IMG/VR virus record: IMGVR_UViG_3300025141_000279
Span: 1 to 38,743 of that record
DNA length: 38,743 nt
Direction: 5' to 3' (one strand)
Origin: a virus
Shown here: piece after piece, positions 8,583 through 15,297 of the stretch
Numbering within the stretch: the stretch's first letter is position 1
How the letters are laid out: the number at the start of each line of letters is the position of its first letter
The notes under the pieces: generated by a model
The model's database searches: none
What the model was told of the DNA's origin: nothing
Seen by the model: the letters and a program-made list of their open reading frames with translations, nothing else
Program-made: the position numbers and the translations under genes

Positions 8583-8867
8583 CTCACTTCTTTCATTGAT
8601 ATAGAAACATGTTTGATTTTGTAACTGTGTGTGAAAACCATACCACTTAATCAAATATGTTTCATTTTTTATATCTACAATTAGACCTTGTAAGTCTAGA
8701 TTGTGTTCTTTGTTTGTGTAGCGTATTATGTCGCCTTTCCTAAAGTTTTCATAAGACTTAAATTCTACCTTAGGAGTGTCAGGAAAGTAGTAGTCTTTTG
8801 AAATATTCCAACAAAAGCTAAAAAGCCCTAAAACTACTGTTAGTGCTGTTATATTTACAAATATCAT
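8559..8867 (-). CDS. Minus-strand small membrane-anchored protein with a beta-barrel-like domain
   Basis: This is the only minus-strand gene that I accept. It encodes 102 residues. Read on the minus strand, AAAGAGG lies six bases before the ATG, and the gene fills a stretch with no + strand gene. The N-terminus (MIFVNITALTVVLGLFSFCW) is a hydrophobic signal-anchor. The remainder (NFRKGDIIRYTNKEHN, LQGLIVDIKNETYLIKWYG) resembles a small SH3-like or KOW-like barrel in pattern, but I cannot name a family. It converges on and overlaps the preceding gene by 24 bases. A T4-late-type TATAAATA on the minus strand lies 52 bases upstream of its start. Likely an inner-membrane accessory protein of unknown role. 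Confidence 0.78.
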   Translation of the reverse strand: MIFVNITALTVVLGLFSFCWNISKDYYFPDTPKVEFKSYENFRKGDIIRYTNKEHNLDLQGLIVDIKNETYLIKWYGFHTQLQNQTCFYINERSELISSTFS

Positions 8868-8918
8868 ATTTACCTCTTTATAATTATTATAAACTAAAAC
8901 ATTTATATTTGCACGTGC

Positions 8919-8926
8919 TATTTATA
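8919..8926 (-). promoter_or_regulatory. Candidate T4-late-type promoter for the minus-strand gene
   Basis: The minus strand reads TATAAATA here, the exact T4 late promoter -10 octamer, 52 bases before the minus-strand start codon. On the + strand the overlapping 8923-8930 reads TATAAATT, one base off, facing the gene at 8965. In AT-rich DNA this octamer can arise by chance, and the other late genes of the window do not show it. Confidence 0.35.
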
Positions 8927-8964
8927 AATTTATTATTTTTTGTATAATATTATTAGGAGAAACC

Positions 8965-9555
8965 ATGTTTTTACATTTTTTATTATCATTATGCTTTGCG
9001 CATCCTCATGAATCACCACAAATTCAGGTAAATGAACAAACATTGACCGGTCCCGTTATTTATATAGCAGACCCGATTTATGGACAAGTAAGAAATAGAA
9101 GCGTTGTATTAGATCCTCTAGTACTTTCTATTCTACCTAGACATGCAAACAGTACATTCTTAAAAGGACATGATGATATACATGTATATGCTGGTATTAA
9201 TATAAAGAGTTTGACAGAATGTAACTATGAAGATGACCCACTGTATTGCGGAATTGAAAATGGTAATTGGACATTAACAACATTCATCGATGAAACTCCT
9301 GATGTTGCAATGCTTGTTTTGACTTTATATAATAATAGAGGAATGATCATCGGTTCATCTACACACACGAAGTATAAGGAAGAAAAGTGTGATGTATTAC
9401 AAAAAGAGACAAATATACGTGGTAATGGTCCGAAAGGTGCTTATAGTCAAAAGATAGAAGAAAAAGCAACTGGTGTGTGTGAAGATGTAGCGCCACTTAT
9501 TGATATGCACATGGTTAACCAAGCAGCAATGAGCTTATATTTAGGCGTTAAGTAA
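8965..9555 (+). CDS. Secreted four-cysteine protein of unknown function
   Basis: A 196-residue protein with a very short signal peptide (MFLHFLLSLCFA, probable cleavage after Ala12, before HPHE), so probably exported to the periplasm or beyond. The mature part is mostly beta-like with four further cysteines in two close pairs (Cys86/Cys95 and Cys142/Cys172), suggesting two disulfides. It has no membrane segment besides the signal and no catalytic motif that I recognise. AGGAG precedes the ATG. It is divergent from the minus-strand membrane protein, with about 100 bases between the two starts. A role at the host envelope, such as exclusion of other phages or lysis control, is possible but unproven. 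The signal lacks the usual N-terminal lysines. Confidence 0.78.
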   Translation: MFLHFLLSLCFAHPHESPQIQVNEQTLTGPVIYIADPIYGQVRNRSVVLDPLVLSILPRHANSTFLKGHDDIHVYAGINIKSLTECNYEDDPLYCGIENGNWTLTTFIDETPDVAMLVLTLYNNRGMIIGSSTHTKYKEEKCDVLQKETNIRGNGPKGAYSQKIEEKATGVCEDVAPLIDMHMVNQAAMSLYLGVK

Positions 9556-9580
9556 ACGAGGTTGCTTATGGTGAAACGTT

Positions 9581-9597
9581 TACACAAAACTTGTGTA
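9581..9597. repeat. Perfect 7-bp inverted repeat upstream of dUTPase, candidate operator
   Basis: TACACAA, three bases, then TTGTGTA. The right arm includes the TTGTGT that could serve as -35 of the promoter whose -10 is at 9616-9621. No T-run follows, so it is not an ordinary terminator. A repressor-binding site is a reasonable guess. Confidence 0.4.
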
Positions 9598-9612
9598 TAT
9601 ACTCACTTAACC

Positions 9613-9621
9613 TGTTATAAT
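9613..9621 (+). promoter_or_regulatory. Extended -10 promoter for dUTPase
   Basis: The sequence TGTTATAAT is a perfect extended -10 (TG-N-TATAAT). A weak -35 (TTGTGT at 9591-9596) lies 19 bases upstream. Predicted transcription starts near 9628, just before AAGGAG and the ATG at 9645. It would be read by the host sigma-70 polymerase, fitting early expression of dUTPase. Confidence 0.5.
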
Positions 9622-9644
9622 AAGTACATATTAAAGGAGCTTAA

Positions 9645-10067
9645 ATGAAAGTAAAAATTAAGATGTTATATCCGGATGCTACACCTCCAAAATATGCACA
9701 CCCGGGTGATGCTTGTGCTGATGTGTATGCATTTTCAACAATGCCAGATGACAACGACAATGTGGTGATTGGGTTAGGGTTTGCAATGGAGATACCCGAA
9801 GGCCATGTAGGTTTGCTATTCCCGCGTTCTTCAATTGCAAAAACAGGTCACAGCTTTAGAAATAGCGTTGGTGTTATCGACAGTGGGTATCGTGGTGAGC
9901 TAATGATTAAATTATCTAAAGAAGACGGTAGGGGTTATTACAGTATTAACGAAAGAGTAGGGCAACTAATGATTTTACCATACCCACAAATAGAGTTTGA
10001 GCAAGTAGAGCAGCTTAGTGACACAGCACGTGGAAAAGGTGGTTTTGGATCTACAGGAAAGAGTTAA
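9645..10067 (+). CDS. dut: dUTP diphosphatase (trimeric dUTPase)
   Basis: A 140-residue enzyme that hydrolyses dUTP to dUMP and pyrophosphate. This keeps uracil out of phage DNA and supplies the dTMP precursor. All five family motifs are visible in order: GDACADV (residues 21-27), PRSS (60-63), GVIDSGYRGEL (76-86, with the catalytic Asp at 79), RVGQLMILP (104-112) and the P-loop-like RGKGGFGSTG (129-138). Length is normal for the homotrimeric class. T4 uses an unrelated dCTPase/dUTPase (gp56), so this is a replacement or addition relative to T4. It is a metabolic gene placed among virion genes and has its own candidate promoter. Confidence 0.96.
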   Translation: MKVKIKMLYPDATPPKYAHPGDACADVYAFSTMPDDNDNVVIGLGFAMEIPEGHVGLLFPRSSIAKTGHSFRNSVGVIDSGYRGELMIKLSKEDGRGYYSINERVGQLMILPYPQIEFEQVEQLSDTARGKGGFGSTGKS

Positions 10068-10124
10068 GAAAAAACAGTTAGAGACACATAATTATAACTA
10101 AGACATTTTTAAAGGAGAATTAAA

Positions 10125-10340
10125 ATGGCATTAAAGAAAAAAGAAGAAGTAGATTGCGCAACTGAGTGTGCAGCACTAAAAAAAGACGTCGCAACACTTA
10201 AAAAAGAAATTGCTGCACTTAAAAAAGAATTAAAAGCAAAACCAAGTGGTGGAGCAGATCCAAGAGTTGAAAAACTAATTAGTTTTCTAAAAGATCATAA
10301 TCCAAAATGGAAAATAAAATTAGATAATTTAGGTGTTTAG
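10125..10340 (+). CDS. Small coiled-coil protein
   Basis: A 71-residue protein with no family assignment. Residues about 15-46 form a regular heptad coiled coil (CAALKKDVATLKKEIAALKKEL), then a short Gly-containing linker and a basic C-terminal helix (RVEKLISFLKDHNPKWKIKLDNLGV). Two cysteines lie near the N-terminus. Likely a small homo-oligomer. The ribosome site and spacing (AAGGAGAATTAAAATG) match those of the capsid gene, which suggests strong translation. Its location before the duplicated beta-rich pair gives no clear role. Confidence 0.75.
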   Translation: MALKKKEEVDCATECAALKKDVATLKKEIAALKKELKAKPSGGADPRVEKLISFLKDHNPKWKIKLDNLGV

Positions 10341-10427
10341 ACATACTTAGTATTAGGCCTGGCACATAGCATAAAGGCGACCCCACCGTCGTGTCGGAAT
10401 CATGTGGACAAGTAATCTCAAAATTTA
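10341..10427 (+). ncRNA. GC-rich, possibly structured leader of the duplicated gene pair
   Basis: By hand count 10341-10410 is 50% G+C, against clearly lower values in surrounding genes. It can form a GCGAC/GTCGT stem (10377-10381 with 10388-10392, one G-U pair) and a competing CCAC/GTGG pairing (10383-10386 with 10404-10407). No ORF fits. It may be a structured 5' leader or a small RNA, but no known riboswitch class is recognised. Confidence 0.3.
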
Positions 10428-10439
10428 ATGGAGGAAATT

Positions 10440-10982
10440 ATGCCAAAAGTATTATACACAACAGCAAAAGGTTTATATCAAGAATCAGGTTCACAAGTTT
10501 ATTTACCTAATGCATTTACATATAAGACAGATACAGCTACAAGTGATTATTCAGATTTAGCTTACGGAAATCATGTAATAATGGTAAATGCAGCTCTAGC
10601 AGATACGAATTATATAAGACTTCCTGAAGCAACAACTTCAAATGGTGGTCAAGTTATAACAGTTGTTATAGGCGTCGCACCTGCAGATAATGCATACGTT
10701 GGCTTTGTTACAACAGAAATGGTGGGAGGAGCAACAACATTTTCAGATGCCGATGCTGGACTTATGTCTGCTAATAACACATATGTAACTACAACAAATG
10801 CTAAAAGAATCGTATTGGATGCTGACGGATCAACAGCTGATGGGTGTGGTGCGCCAGGAACTGTTATAACTTTTTATTATACAGGCGCAGCAAATAAAGT
10901 ACTTGTTAGAATGGATGCTATAGGATCAGTTGATAATGCAACATTGGCAAATACTTTCGTTACAACAGCAGTTAACGCATAA
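10440..10982 (+). CDS. Beta-rich repeat protein, copy 1 of a tandem pair (candidate virion decoration protein)
   Basis: A 180-residue Thr/Ala/Gly-rich protein. I choose the ATG at 10440, not the one at 10428, because GGAGG (10430-10434) fits it and the paralog begins with the same MP-x-V-x-YTTAKGLYQE. Conserved blocks with copy 2 are TTAKGLYQE, GSQVYLP, YGNH-[VI]-[IV]-MVN, LADTNYIRLPEATTSNGGQV, GAPGT and ITFYYTG. There is no signal peptide, membrane segment or charged core. Composition resembles phage surface beta-sandwich or head-decoration proteins, but no family is recognised. A strong ribosome site suggests high expression. Confidence 0.8.
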   Translation: MPKVLYTTAKGLYQESGSQVYLPNAFTYKTDTATSDYSDLAYGNHVIMVNAALADTNYIRLPEATTSNGGQVITVVIGVAPADNAYVGFVTTEMVGGATTFSDADAGLMSANNTYVTTTNAKRIVLDADGSTADGCGAPGTVITFYYTGAANKVLVRMDAIGSVDNATLANTFVTTAVNA

Positions 10983-11006
10983 TAGATTAATCTAAAGGAG
11001 GATATC

Positions 11007-11558
11007 ATGCCTAGTGTAAAATACACAACAGCAAAAGGTTTGTATCAAGAGACAGGTTCACAAGTTTATTTACCTACTTCTTATACTTACGTTACTGCAA
11101 CAGGAAATCAAGACTTATCATTAATTGATTATGGAAATCATATTGTTATGGTAAACGTAGCTCTAGCAGATACGAATTATATAAGACTTCCTGAAGCAAC
11201 AACTTCAAATGGTGGTCAAGTTATAACAGTTGTTATGGGTTTATCGCCTGCAGATAATGCATATGTAGGATTTGTCACAACAACAATGACAGGAGGCGGT
11301 ACTACAATATCAGATGGATCAGCAGGGCTGCTAACTGCTAATAATGCATATGTAGCTACAACAAGTGCTAAGAGTCTTATTCTTGATGCAGCAGATGGAA
11401 ATGCAGCTACATCAGGAATAGGTGCACCAGGAACTATAATAACATTTTATTATACGGGTGTAGCAAATAGTGTTTATGTAAGAGTTAATGGCATTGGTTC
11501 TATTGACTCAGCAACGTTAGCAGCATTATTTTCTGGAACAGCAGTTAACGCACACTAA
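11007..11558 (+). CDS. Beta-rich repeat protein, copy 2 of a tandem pair
   Basis: A 183-residue paralog of the preceding protein, 24 bases downstream with a perfect AAGGAGG. The two share most of their length, with a 78-base block identical at DNA level (10592-10669 and 11159-11236), while other parts have drifted. Differences cluster at residues about 25-40 and in the Asp/Gly loop before GAPGT. Tandem copies of one small beta protein suit a virion surface protein made in two variants, but nothing proves that it is in the virion. A strong terminator follows, so the pair ends a transcription unit. Confidence 0.8.
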   Translation: MPSVKYTTAKGLYQETGSQVYLPTSYTYVTATGNQDLSLIDYGNHIVMVNVALADTNYIRLPEATTSNGGQVITVVMGLSPADNAYVGFVTTTMTGGGTTISDGSAGLLTANNAYVATTSAKSLILDAADGNAATSGIGAPGTIITFYYTGVANSVYVRVNGIGSIDSATLAALFSGTAVNAH

Positions 11559-11579
11559 TAATAATTAGTATGTAAAATT

Positions 11580-11610
11580 AAAGACACTCTCGTAGTGTCT
11601 TTATTATTTA
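11580..11610 (+). terminator. Rho-independent terminator after the duplicated pair
   Basis: Nine-base-pair stem AAAGACACT / AGTGTCTTT with loop CTCGT, followed by an AT-rich T-containing tract (ATTATTT). Being A-flanked and T-flanked it might also work on the minus strand. Confidence 0.85.
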
Positions 11611-11691
11611 CGCACACTTCTCTCATCATATAATTACAAAGACGTACAAAACGTCATCACACACATATAACATACACAAAAAGGAGGAGTT

Positions 11692-11907
11692 ATGAGCGAT
11701 AGTAGCCCATTTTCTCTAAGAGCAGGACTCTTAAGTCAGGCAGAAGGAATATTAGAAAAGAGATATCATCAAAGTTATGAAAGATTGCGATACTTATGTG
11801 ATCGTGACATGGTTAACCCCAAAACTGTGACATGGCCAGACCCCCCAACAACAGAAGCAATTATAGCTGAAGCTGAGAAACTTTATAAGTTTGTGCAGAC
11901 TAAGTAA
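11692..11907 (+). CDS. Small uncharacterised protein between two terminators
   Basis: A 71-residue protein with a strong AAGGAGG site. It runs MSDSSPFSLRAGLLSQAEGI, then a helical ILEKRYHQSYERLRYL, a CDRD turn, KTVTWPDPPT and a final helix EAIIAEAEKLYKFVQTK. The pattern looks like a compact folded domain, and I have an impression that similar short proteins occur in T4-like marine phages, but I cannot name it or its function. It is isolated between terminators at 11580 and 11934, so it is probably a single-gene transcript or read-through gene. Confidence 0.75.
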   Translation: MSDSSPFSLRAGLLSQAEGILEKRYHQSYERLRYLCDRDMVNPKTVTWPDPPTTEAIIAEAEKLYKFVQTK

Positions 11908-11933
11908 AAATAAGAAGATAAACTCAATTAGCG

Positions 11934-11968
11934 AAGGTCGACCAATTTGGTTGGCCTTTTCTTTTTTC
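11934..11968 (+). terminator. Rho-independent terminator
   Basis: Ten-base-pair stem AAGGTCGACC / GGTTGGCCTT (two G-T wobbles), loop AATTT, followed by a long T-rich tract TTCTTTTTT. It lies 27 bases after the small protein's stop. Confidence 0.85.
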
Positions 11969-11997
11969 TGCGTATATTTATACTTAAATGAGGTATT

Positions 11998-13083
11998 ATG
12001 AAACATTATAAATACAGATTACTTGATTTCATTAATGAAGAAAAGTCTGCAGAAGCAGATACAAAACAATTCAATAATGGTGATAGTGATACAGGTGAAC
12101 AAGCAGGTAAGCCTGATGCAAAAGAAACTCAAGGTGACTATAATTTAAAACAAGTTGCCAATGCTGTTGCTGCTGCTGTCAAGTCTCATACTGATGCAAA
12201 AGCAAAACTTGATGCAAAAAACTTGCAAGCTTCCGGAAAGTTAAAAGTAAAAGCAGGAAAAAATGTTAGTATTGCCGGTCAAGCACAAGTAGATATAAAA
12301 ACAGGAAAAGCAGACTTTGCAGTACCCATCAAGATAAAGGATAAAGAAGTTAACTTAAATATCCAAGGTTTGAATATATCAAATCCAAAAGATCTACACG
12401 GAAAAGATATCAAGGGAAGCTTTATCGATCCTGTTACAAATAAAGAAATTACAATAGGTGTTAATATTGACCCTGATAAAGATAAGTATTCTTTTTCTGC
12501 AGGAGAAACAAAGGGTAAAACTTCTTTTGACGTTACCTTGAACATAAATAAATCTAACTTTACAGCAGGTGGTAATGTTGGTTTTGACAGTCAAGACTTT
12601 ATTCCAAGTAAATTTGCACCTAAGGTAAGTGTAGGTGTTGAATATGACAATGAAGGCGGCTTCGCAGGGAACGTTTCTGCACAAAAAGATTTTAAGACAA
12701 GATCAGGAAACGTTTCTGTTAGTGCACAAGGAAAAGCAGGTGGTGGAGAAAGATACGGTGGCGTTGGTGTAACATATACGCCTGATAAGAAAGGTAAAAA
12801 ACAACCACAGGACAAAACTGGGAAACTAGTAACAAAAGGAATGAAAAAGGCAACCCGGTATGTTGATTTTGGAGATGAATCAAAAGCTGGCGGATTAAAG
12901 ACAGTAAAGACTAAAGATGGTGAAGAGGTTACTAAAGTGCAGAAAAAAGTGGGTGATATCAAAAAAGATGTAGAAAGCGCTGCTGTAAAAACACAAAAAA
13001 CTGTTGATAAGTTAAAAGAAGGAAATGTTACTATGACAAAAAGAGAATTATCTATCTTGATAGAAAGTATGTTAAAATTTTAA
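11998..13083 (+). CDS. Candidate internal (capsid-packaged) beta-rich protein with T4 CTS-like leader
   Basis: A 361-residue protein of no known family. The N-terminus MKHYKYRLLDFINEEKSAE resembles the T4 capsid-targeting sequence (T4 IPIII starts MKTYQEFIAEA), and FINE|E fits the [LI]-x-E prohead protease site at the expected distance. Residues 40-80 form an Ala/Lys helix. About 80-270 are alternating short beta strands rich in Gly, Lys and Val (KLKVKAGKNVSIAGQAQVDI and similar), almost barrel-like, but without a signal peptide. The end (about 270-361) is Lys/Thr/Val-rich with a helix. The last 14 residues (MTKRELSILIESML and two more) look like another copy of the leader motif. GAGG precedes the ATG. 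An injected virion protein is the favoured inference. Confidence 0.8.
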   Translation: MKHYKYRLLDFINEEKSAEADTKQFNNGDSDTGEQAGKPDAKETQGDYNLKQVANAVAAAVKSHTDAKAKLDAKNLQASGKLKVKAGKNVSIAGQAQVDIKTGKADFAVPIKIKDKEVNLNIQGLNISNPKDLHGKDIKGSFIDPVTNKEITIGVNIDPDKDKYSFSAGETKGKTSFDVTLNINKSNFTAGGNVGFDSQDFIPSKFAPKVSVGVEYDNEGGFAGNVSAQKDFKTRSGNVSVSAQGKAGGGERYGGVGVTYTPDKKGKKQPQDKTGKLVTKGMKKATRYVDFGDESKAGGLKTVKTKDGEEVTKVQKKVGDIKKDVESAAVKTQKTVDKLKEGNVTMTKRELSILIESMLKF

Positions 13084-13093
13084 GGGGGTGTGC

Positions 13094-13651
13094 ATGTTAT
13101 TTTTATTAAGCTTACTGGCATGTGATCAGCATATCATTGATGACACTAATTCACAAAATAATATTGTGCAAGAGGTAGAAAAATGTATACATATAAAGGA
13201 TCACAGACCTTGCAATTTTGAATCTTTCAATAGTGATGGTGTTAACACTAGTCTTTATGATTTAGAAGGTATACCGTTCATCCTAGATATATCTGCAGCT
13301 TGGTGTGGCCCATGTCGCATGGCAGCTGAAGAAGTGCAAGAAGTGCAAGATCAATATAACGATTACGACTTAAAATATTTAACATTGCTATTTGAGGATA
13401 CAAGCGGCGATCCACCTGATGTACAAGATCTTAAAAACTGGAAAGATCTCAATGACATAGAAACTGCACCAGTTTGGGGTGGTAGTAGAGACTTACTAGT
13501 TCACAGCCCAATAGAAACAGAAGAAGGTTTTTATATGACTTCATTACCAACTTTTTATTTTATTAACGAGGATATGAGAATAGTTAGTATTCAGGAAGGA
13601 TTTAATTCAGAAGTCATAGAGCAACATATTGAGGAGATGTTAAATGAGTAA
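13094..13651 (+). CDS. Lipoprotein thioredoxin-like protein (TlpA/ResA type)
   Basis: A 185-residue thioredoxin-fold protein anchored by lipid outside the cytoplasm. I choose the ATG at 13094 because GGGGGTG sits directly before it. A GTG at 13088 would add two residues and fall inside that site. MLFLLSLLAC is a minimal lipoprotein signal with lipobox LLAC, so Cys10 would be lipidated. The active site is WCGPC (residues 70-74) and the cis-Pro loop is SLPTFYF (Pro152). Extra cysteines lie at 31 and 40. The family reduces or exchanges disulfides on exported proteins. The stop overlaps the next start by eight bases. Phage thioredoxins are usually cytoplasmic (such as T4 NrdC), so the export signal is odd. 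Confidence 0.88.
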   Translation: MLFLLSLLACDQHIIDDTNSQNNIVQEVEKCIHIKDHRPCNFESFNSDGVNTSLYDLEGIPFILDISAAWCGPCRMAAEEVQEVQDQYNDYDLKYLTLLFEDTSGDPPDVQDLKNWKDLNDIETAPVWGGSRDLLVHSPIETEEGFYMTSLPTFYFINEDMRIVSIQEGFNSEVIEQHIEEMLNE

Positions 13652-14003
13652 AAAATTATCAATATTGAAAGCAACTTACGGTAAACTAAATGAAATTGAT
13701 AGATCTCAAATGTCGCGTGATGCATCATTTGCAAGAGCACAGTCTGATTACGATAATATGGAAGCCGATTATTCAGATTTTGATGAAGAAGACATATATA
13801 ATCAAGCAGCCCAATTAGCAATGGAGACAGCTGAAGATGATGCTAAGCAAGCAGGTTATGAAAATATTGATGAGTATGCAATAAAAGAGTATGGTTTACA
13901 ACAATCAACAACAAACGATGGCCATATTTATTCTCCCGGGGAACAGTTGATCGATCAAAATATAGAGATGTATGAAGATATGATAAGAAGAGGAGAAATA
14001 TAA
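13644..14003 (+). CDS. Acidic uncharacterised protein coupled to the thioredoxin
   Basis: A 119-residue protein starting inside the end of the thioredoxin gene (overlap eight bases) behind GAGGAG, so co-translated with it. The N-terminus is basic, and the rest is acidic and helical (QSDYDNMEADYSDFDEED, then an Ala/Glu/Gln helix) ending in EMYEDMIRRGEI. It has no cysteines, signal or membrane segment, so it stays in the cytoplasm or virion and is not an obvious thioredoxin substrate. I do not recognise a family. Confidence 0.72.
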   Translation: MSKKLSILKATYGKLNEIDRSQMSRDASFARAQSDYDNMEADYSDFDEEDIYNQAAQLAMETAEDDAKQAGYENIDEYAIKEYGLQQSTTNDGHIYSPGEQLIDQNIEMYEDMIRRGEI

Positions 14004-14031
14004 TATTGTTTTGGAAGTTTAATCTCTAAAT

Positions 14032-14045
14032 CGATATCTATATCG
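14032..14045. repeat. Perfect inverted repeat before the neck operon
   Basis: CGATAT, two bases (CT), ATATCG. The spacer is too short for a stable RNA hairpin, so a protein-binding DNA site is more likely. It is in the 97-base gap before the neck and tail genes, in a position where a promoter for them would be expected. No convincing promoter is visible. Confidence 0.35.
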
Positions 14046-14100
14046 GGTTGCTTGAAGTTGCGTGTAATATATATAAGTATATAAATGGAGTGTATATACA

Positions 14101-15294
14101 ATGGCAACATTTGATGAAAACGCTAGCCCAACACCTTTTGGCATATTTGATAGTGATACAGATTTTCCAGGTGATGCTGAAAAAATGGTTACTTTTGTTA
14201 AAAGAAAACTCGGTGATGATATTCTATCAGTTGAGTTAACTGCAAAAATGATATTCGCAAATTTTGAAGAAGCAACAATGGAGTACGGCGCAATATTGCA
14301 CCAGTATCAAGCTAAATCAACAATGCTGAACTATTTAGGATATACTACCGGTTCTGAGGTTCAGCAAAAATTACCTAGAGAAAATTTAGAGTATTTAAAT
14401 AGATTTGCAGAACCTTATGCTATGGACGCCGGCATAGGTGGGTCTTATAACACTATGAGTGGCTCAATAACGCTTGAGAGCGGAAGACAAGATTACGACT
14501 TATATACAGAATTGAAAAGTGAAAGTGATACGGCACTTTTTACTTTAGGCTCAAATGCTGTGCAACACTCAGATGGAACATTACACCTTAAGGGTAAAAT
14601 GAAAATTGTCGAGGTGTTTCATTATGATCCTCAGGCTGCATATAGGTTTTTTGATACAACTTCAGCAATAAACTATTTGAATAATGAATTTAGTTTTGAG
14701 TCATTTACACCCGAGACTATATTTTATGTACTACCTGTTTTTGAGGATATTTTAAGAGCAGGACAACTTGACATGTCAAATCGTGTTCGTAGATCAAATT
14801 ATTCATATGAAGTAATGGGAACAAATTTAAGAATTTACCCTACACCTACTACAGCTTTGGACAATAAAAAACTATGGCTTAGAGTTAGACACTACCCAGA
14901 TCCACTTAATCCATCTTATGAAGACAATTCTATATACGGAGTTTCAGACATTAGTAACATACCTTATAACAATCTTACTTATAAAAATATCAATTCAATA
15001 GGAAAGCAGTGGATAAGACAATATACACTAGCTTTGTCAATGGAAACTTTAGGTCGCGTTAGAAGTAAATTCGGTTCAATTCCTGTACCGGGTGCTGATG
15101 TTTCACTTGATGGTACTGCACTAATTAGCGAAGGGCGATCTGATAAAGAAAAATTAGTCTCCGCTTTGAAGGAAATGCTAGAAACACTTACTTATGATAC
15201 ACTTATTGAGAAAAGTGCAACACGTGCAGAGAATCTTATGAAACAACTTAAACACATACCTGTTCCTAACGGAAGAGCTATTTACTTTGGATAA
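14101..15294 (+). CDS. Neck protein (T4 gp13-like candidate)
   Basis: A 397-residue protein in the gp13 position directly before a gp14-like and a gp15-like gene. Gp13 and gp14 form the neck collar that closes the filled head and accepts the tail. The N-terminal part (MVTFVKRKLGDDILSVELTAKMIFANFEEATMEYGAI) has the helical connector-type pattern of V-x-L-x-[VI]-E-[LV]-T. The C-terminal part has QWIRQYTLALSMETLGRVRSKFGSIPVPGADVSLDGTALISEG, which I associate with neck or head-completion proteins of T4-like phages. It is longer than T4 gp13 (309). GGAG is ten bases before the ATG. The call rests on order plus pattern, not on residue-level identity to T4. Confidence 0.6.
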   Translation: MATFDENASPTPFGIFDSDTDFPGDAEKMVTFVKRKLGDDILSVELTAKMIFANFEEATMEYGAILHQYQAKSTMLNYLGYTTGSEVQQKLPRENLEYLNRFAEPYAMDAGIGGSYNTMSGSITLESGRQDYDLYTELKSESDTALFTLGSNAVQHSDGTLHLKGKMKIVEVFHYDPQAAYRFFDTTSAINYLNNEFSFESFTPETIFYVLPVFEDILRAGQLDMSNRVRRSNYSYEVMGTNLRIYPTPTTALDNKKLWLRVRHYPDPLNPSYEDNSIYGVSDISNIPYNNLTYKNINSIGKQWIRQYTLALSMETLGRVRSKFGSIPVPGADVSLDGTALISEGRSDKEKLVSALKEMLETLTYDTLIEKSATRAENLMKQLKHIPVPNGRAIYFG

Positions 15295-15297
15295 AAA

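Noticed and set aside
10428-10440. Upstream ATG for the first duplicated gene
   Set aside because: The ATG at 10440 has the correctly spaced GGAGG and aligns with the start of the paralog. The upstream ATG overlaps that ribosome site.
11975-11982. TATAAATA on the minus strand before the 361-residue protein gene
   Set aside because: No minus-strand gene follows it. The site is part of a small palindrome (GTATATTTATAC) and is probably chance.
12279-12962. Several overlapping antisense frames opposite the candidate internal protein
   Set aside because: They overlap each other and a well-supported + strand gene, with no ribosome sites. They arise from the low stop-codon density opposite Lys/Gly-rich sequence.
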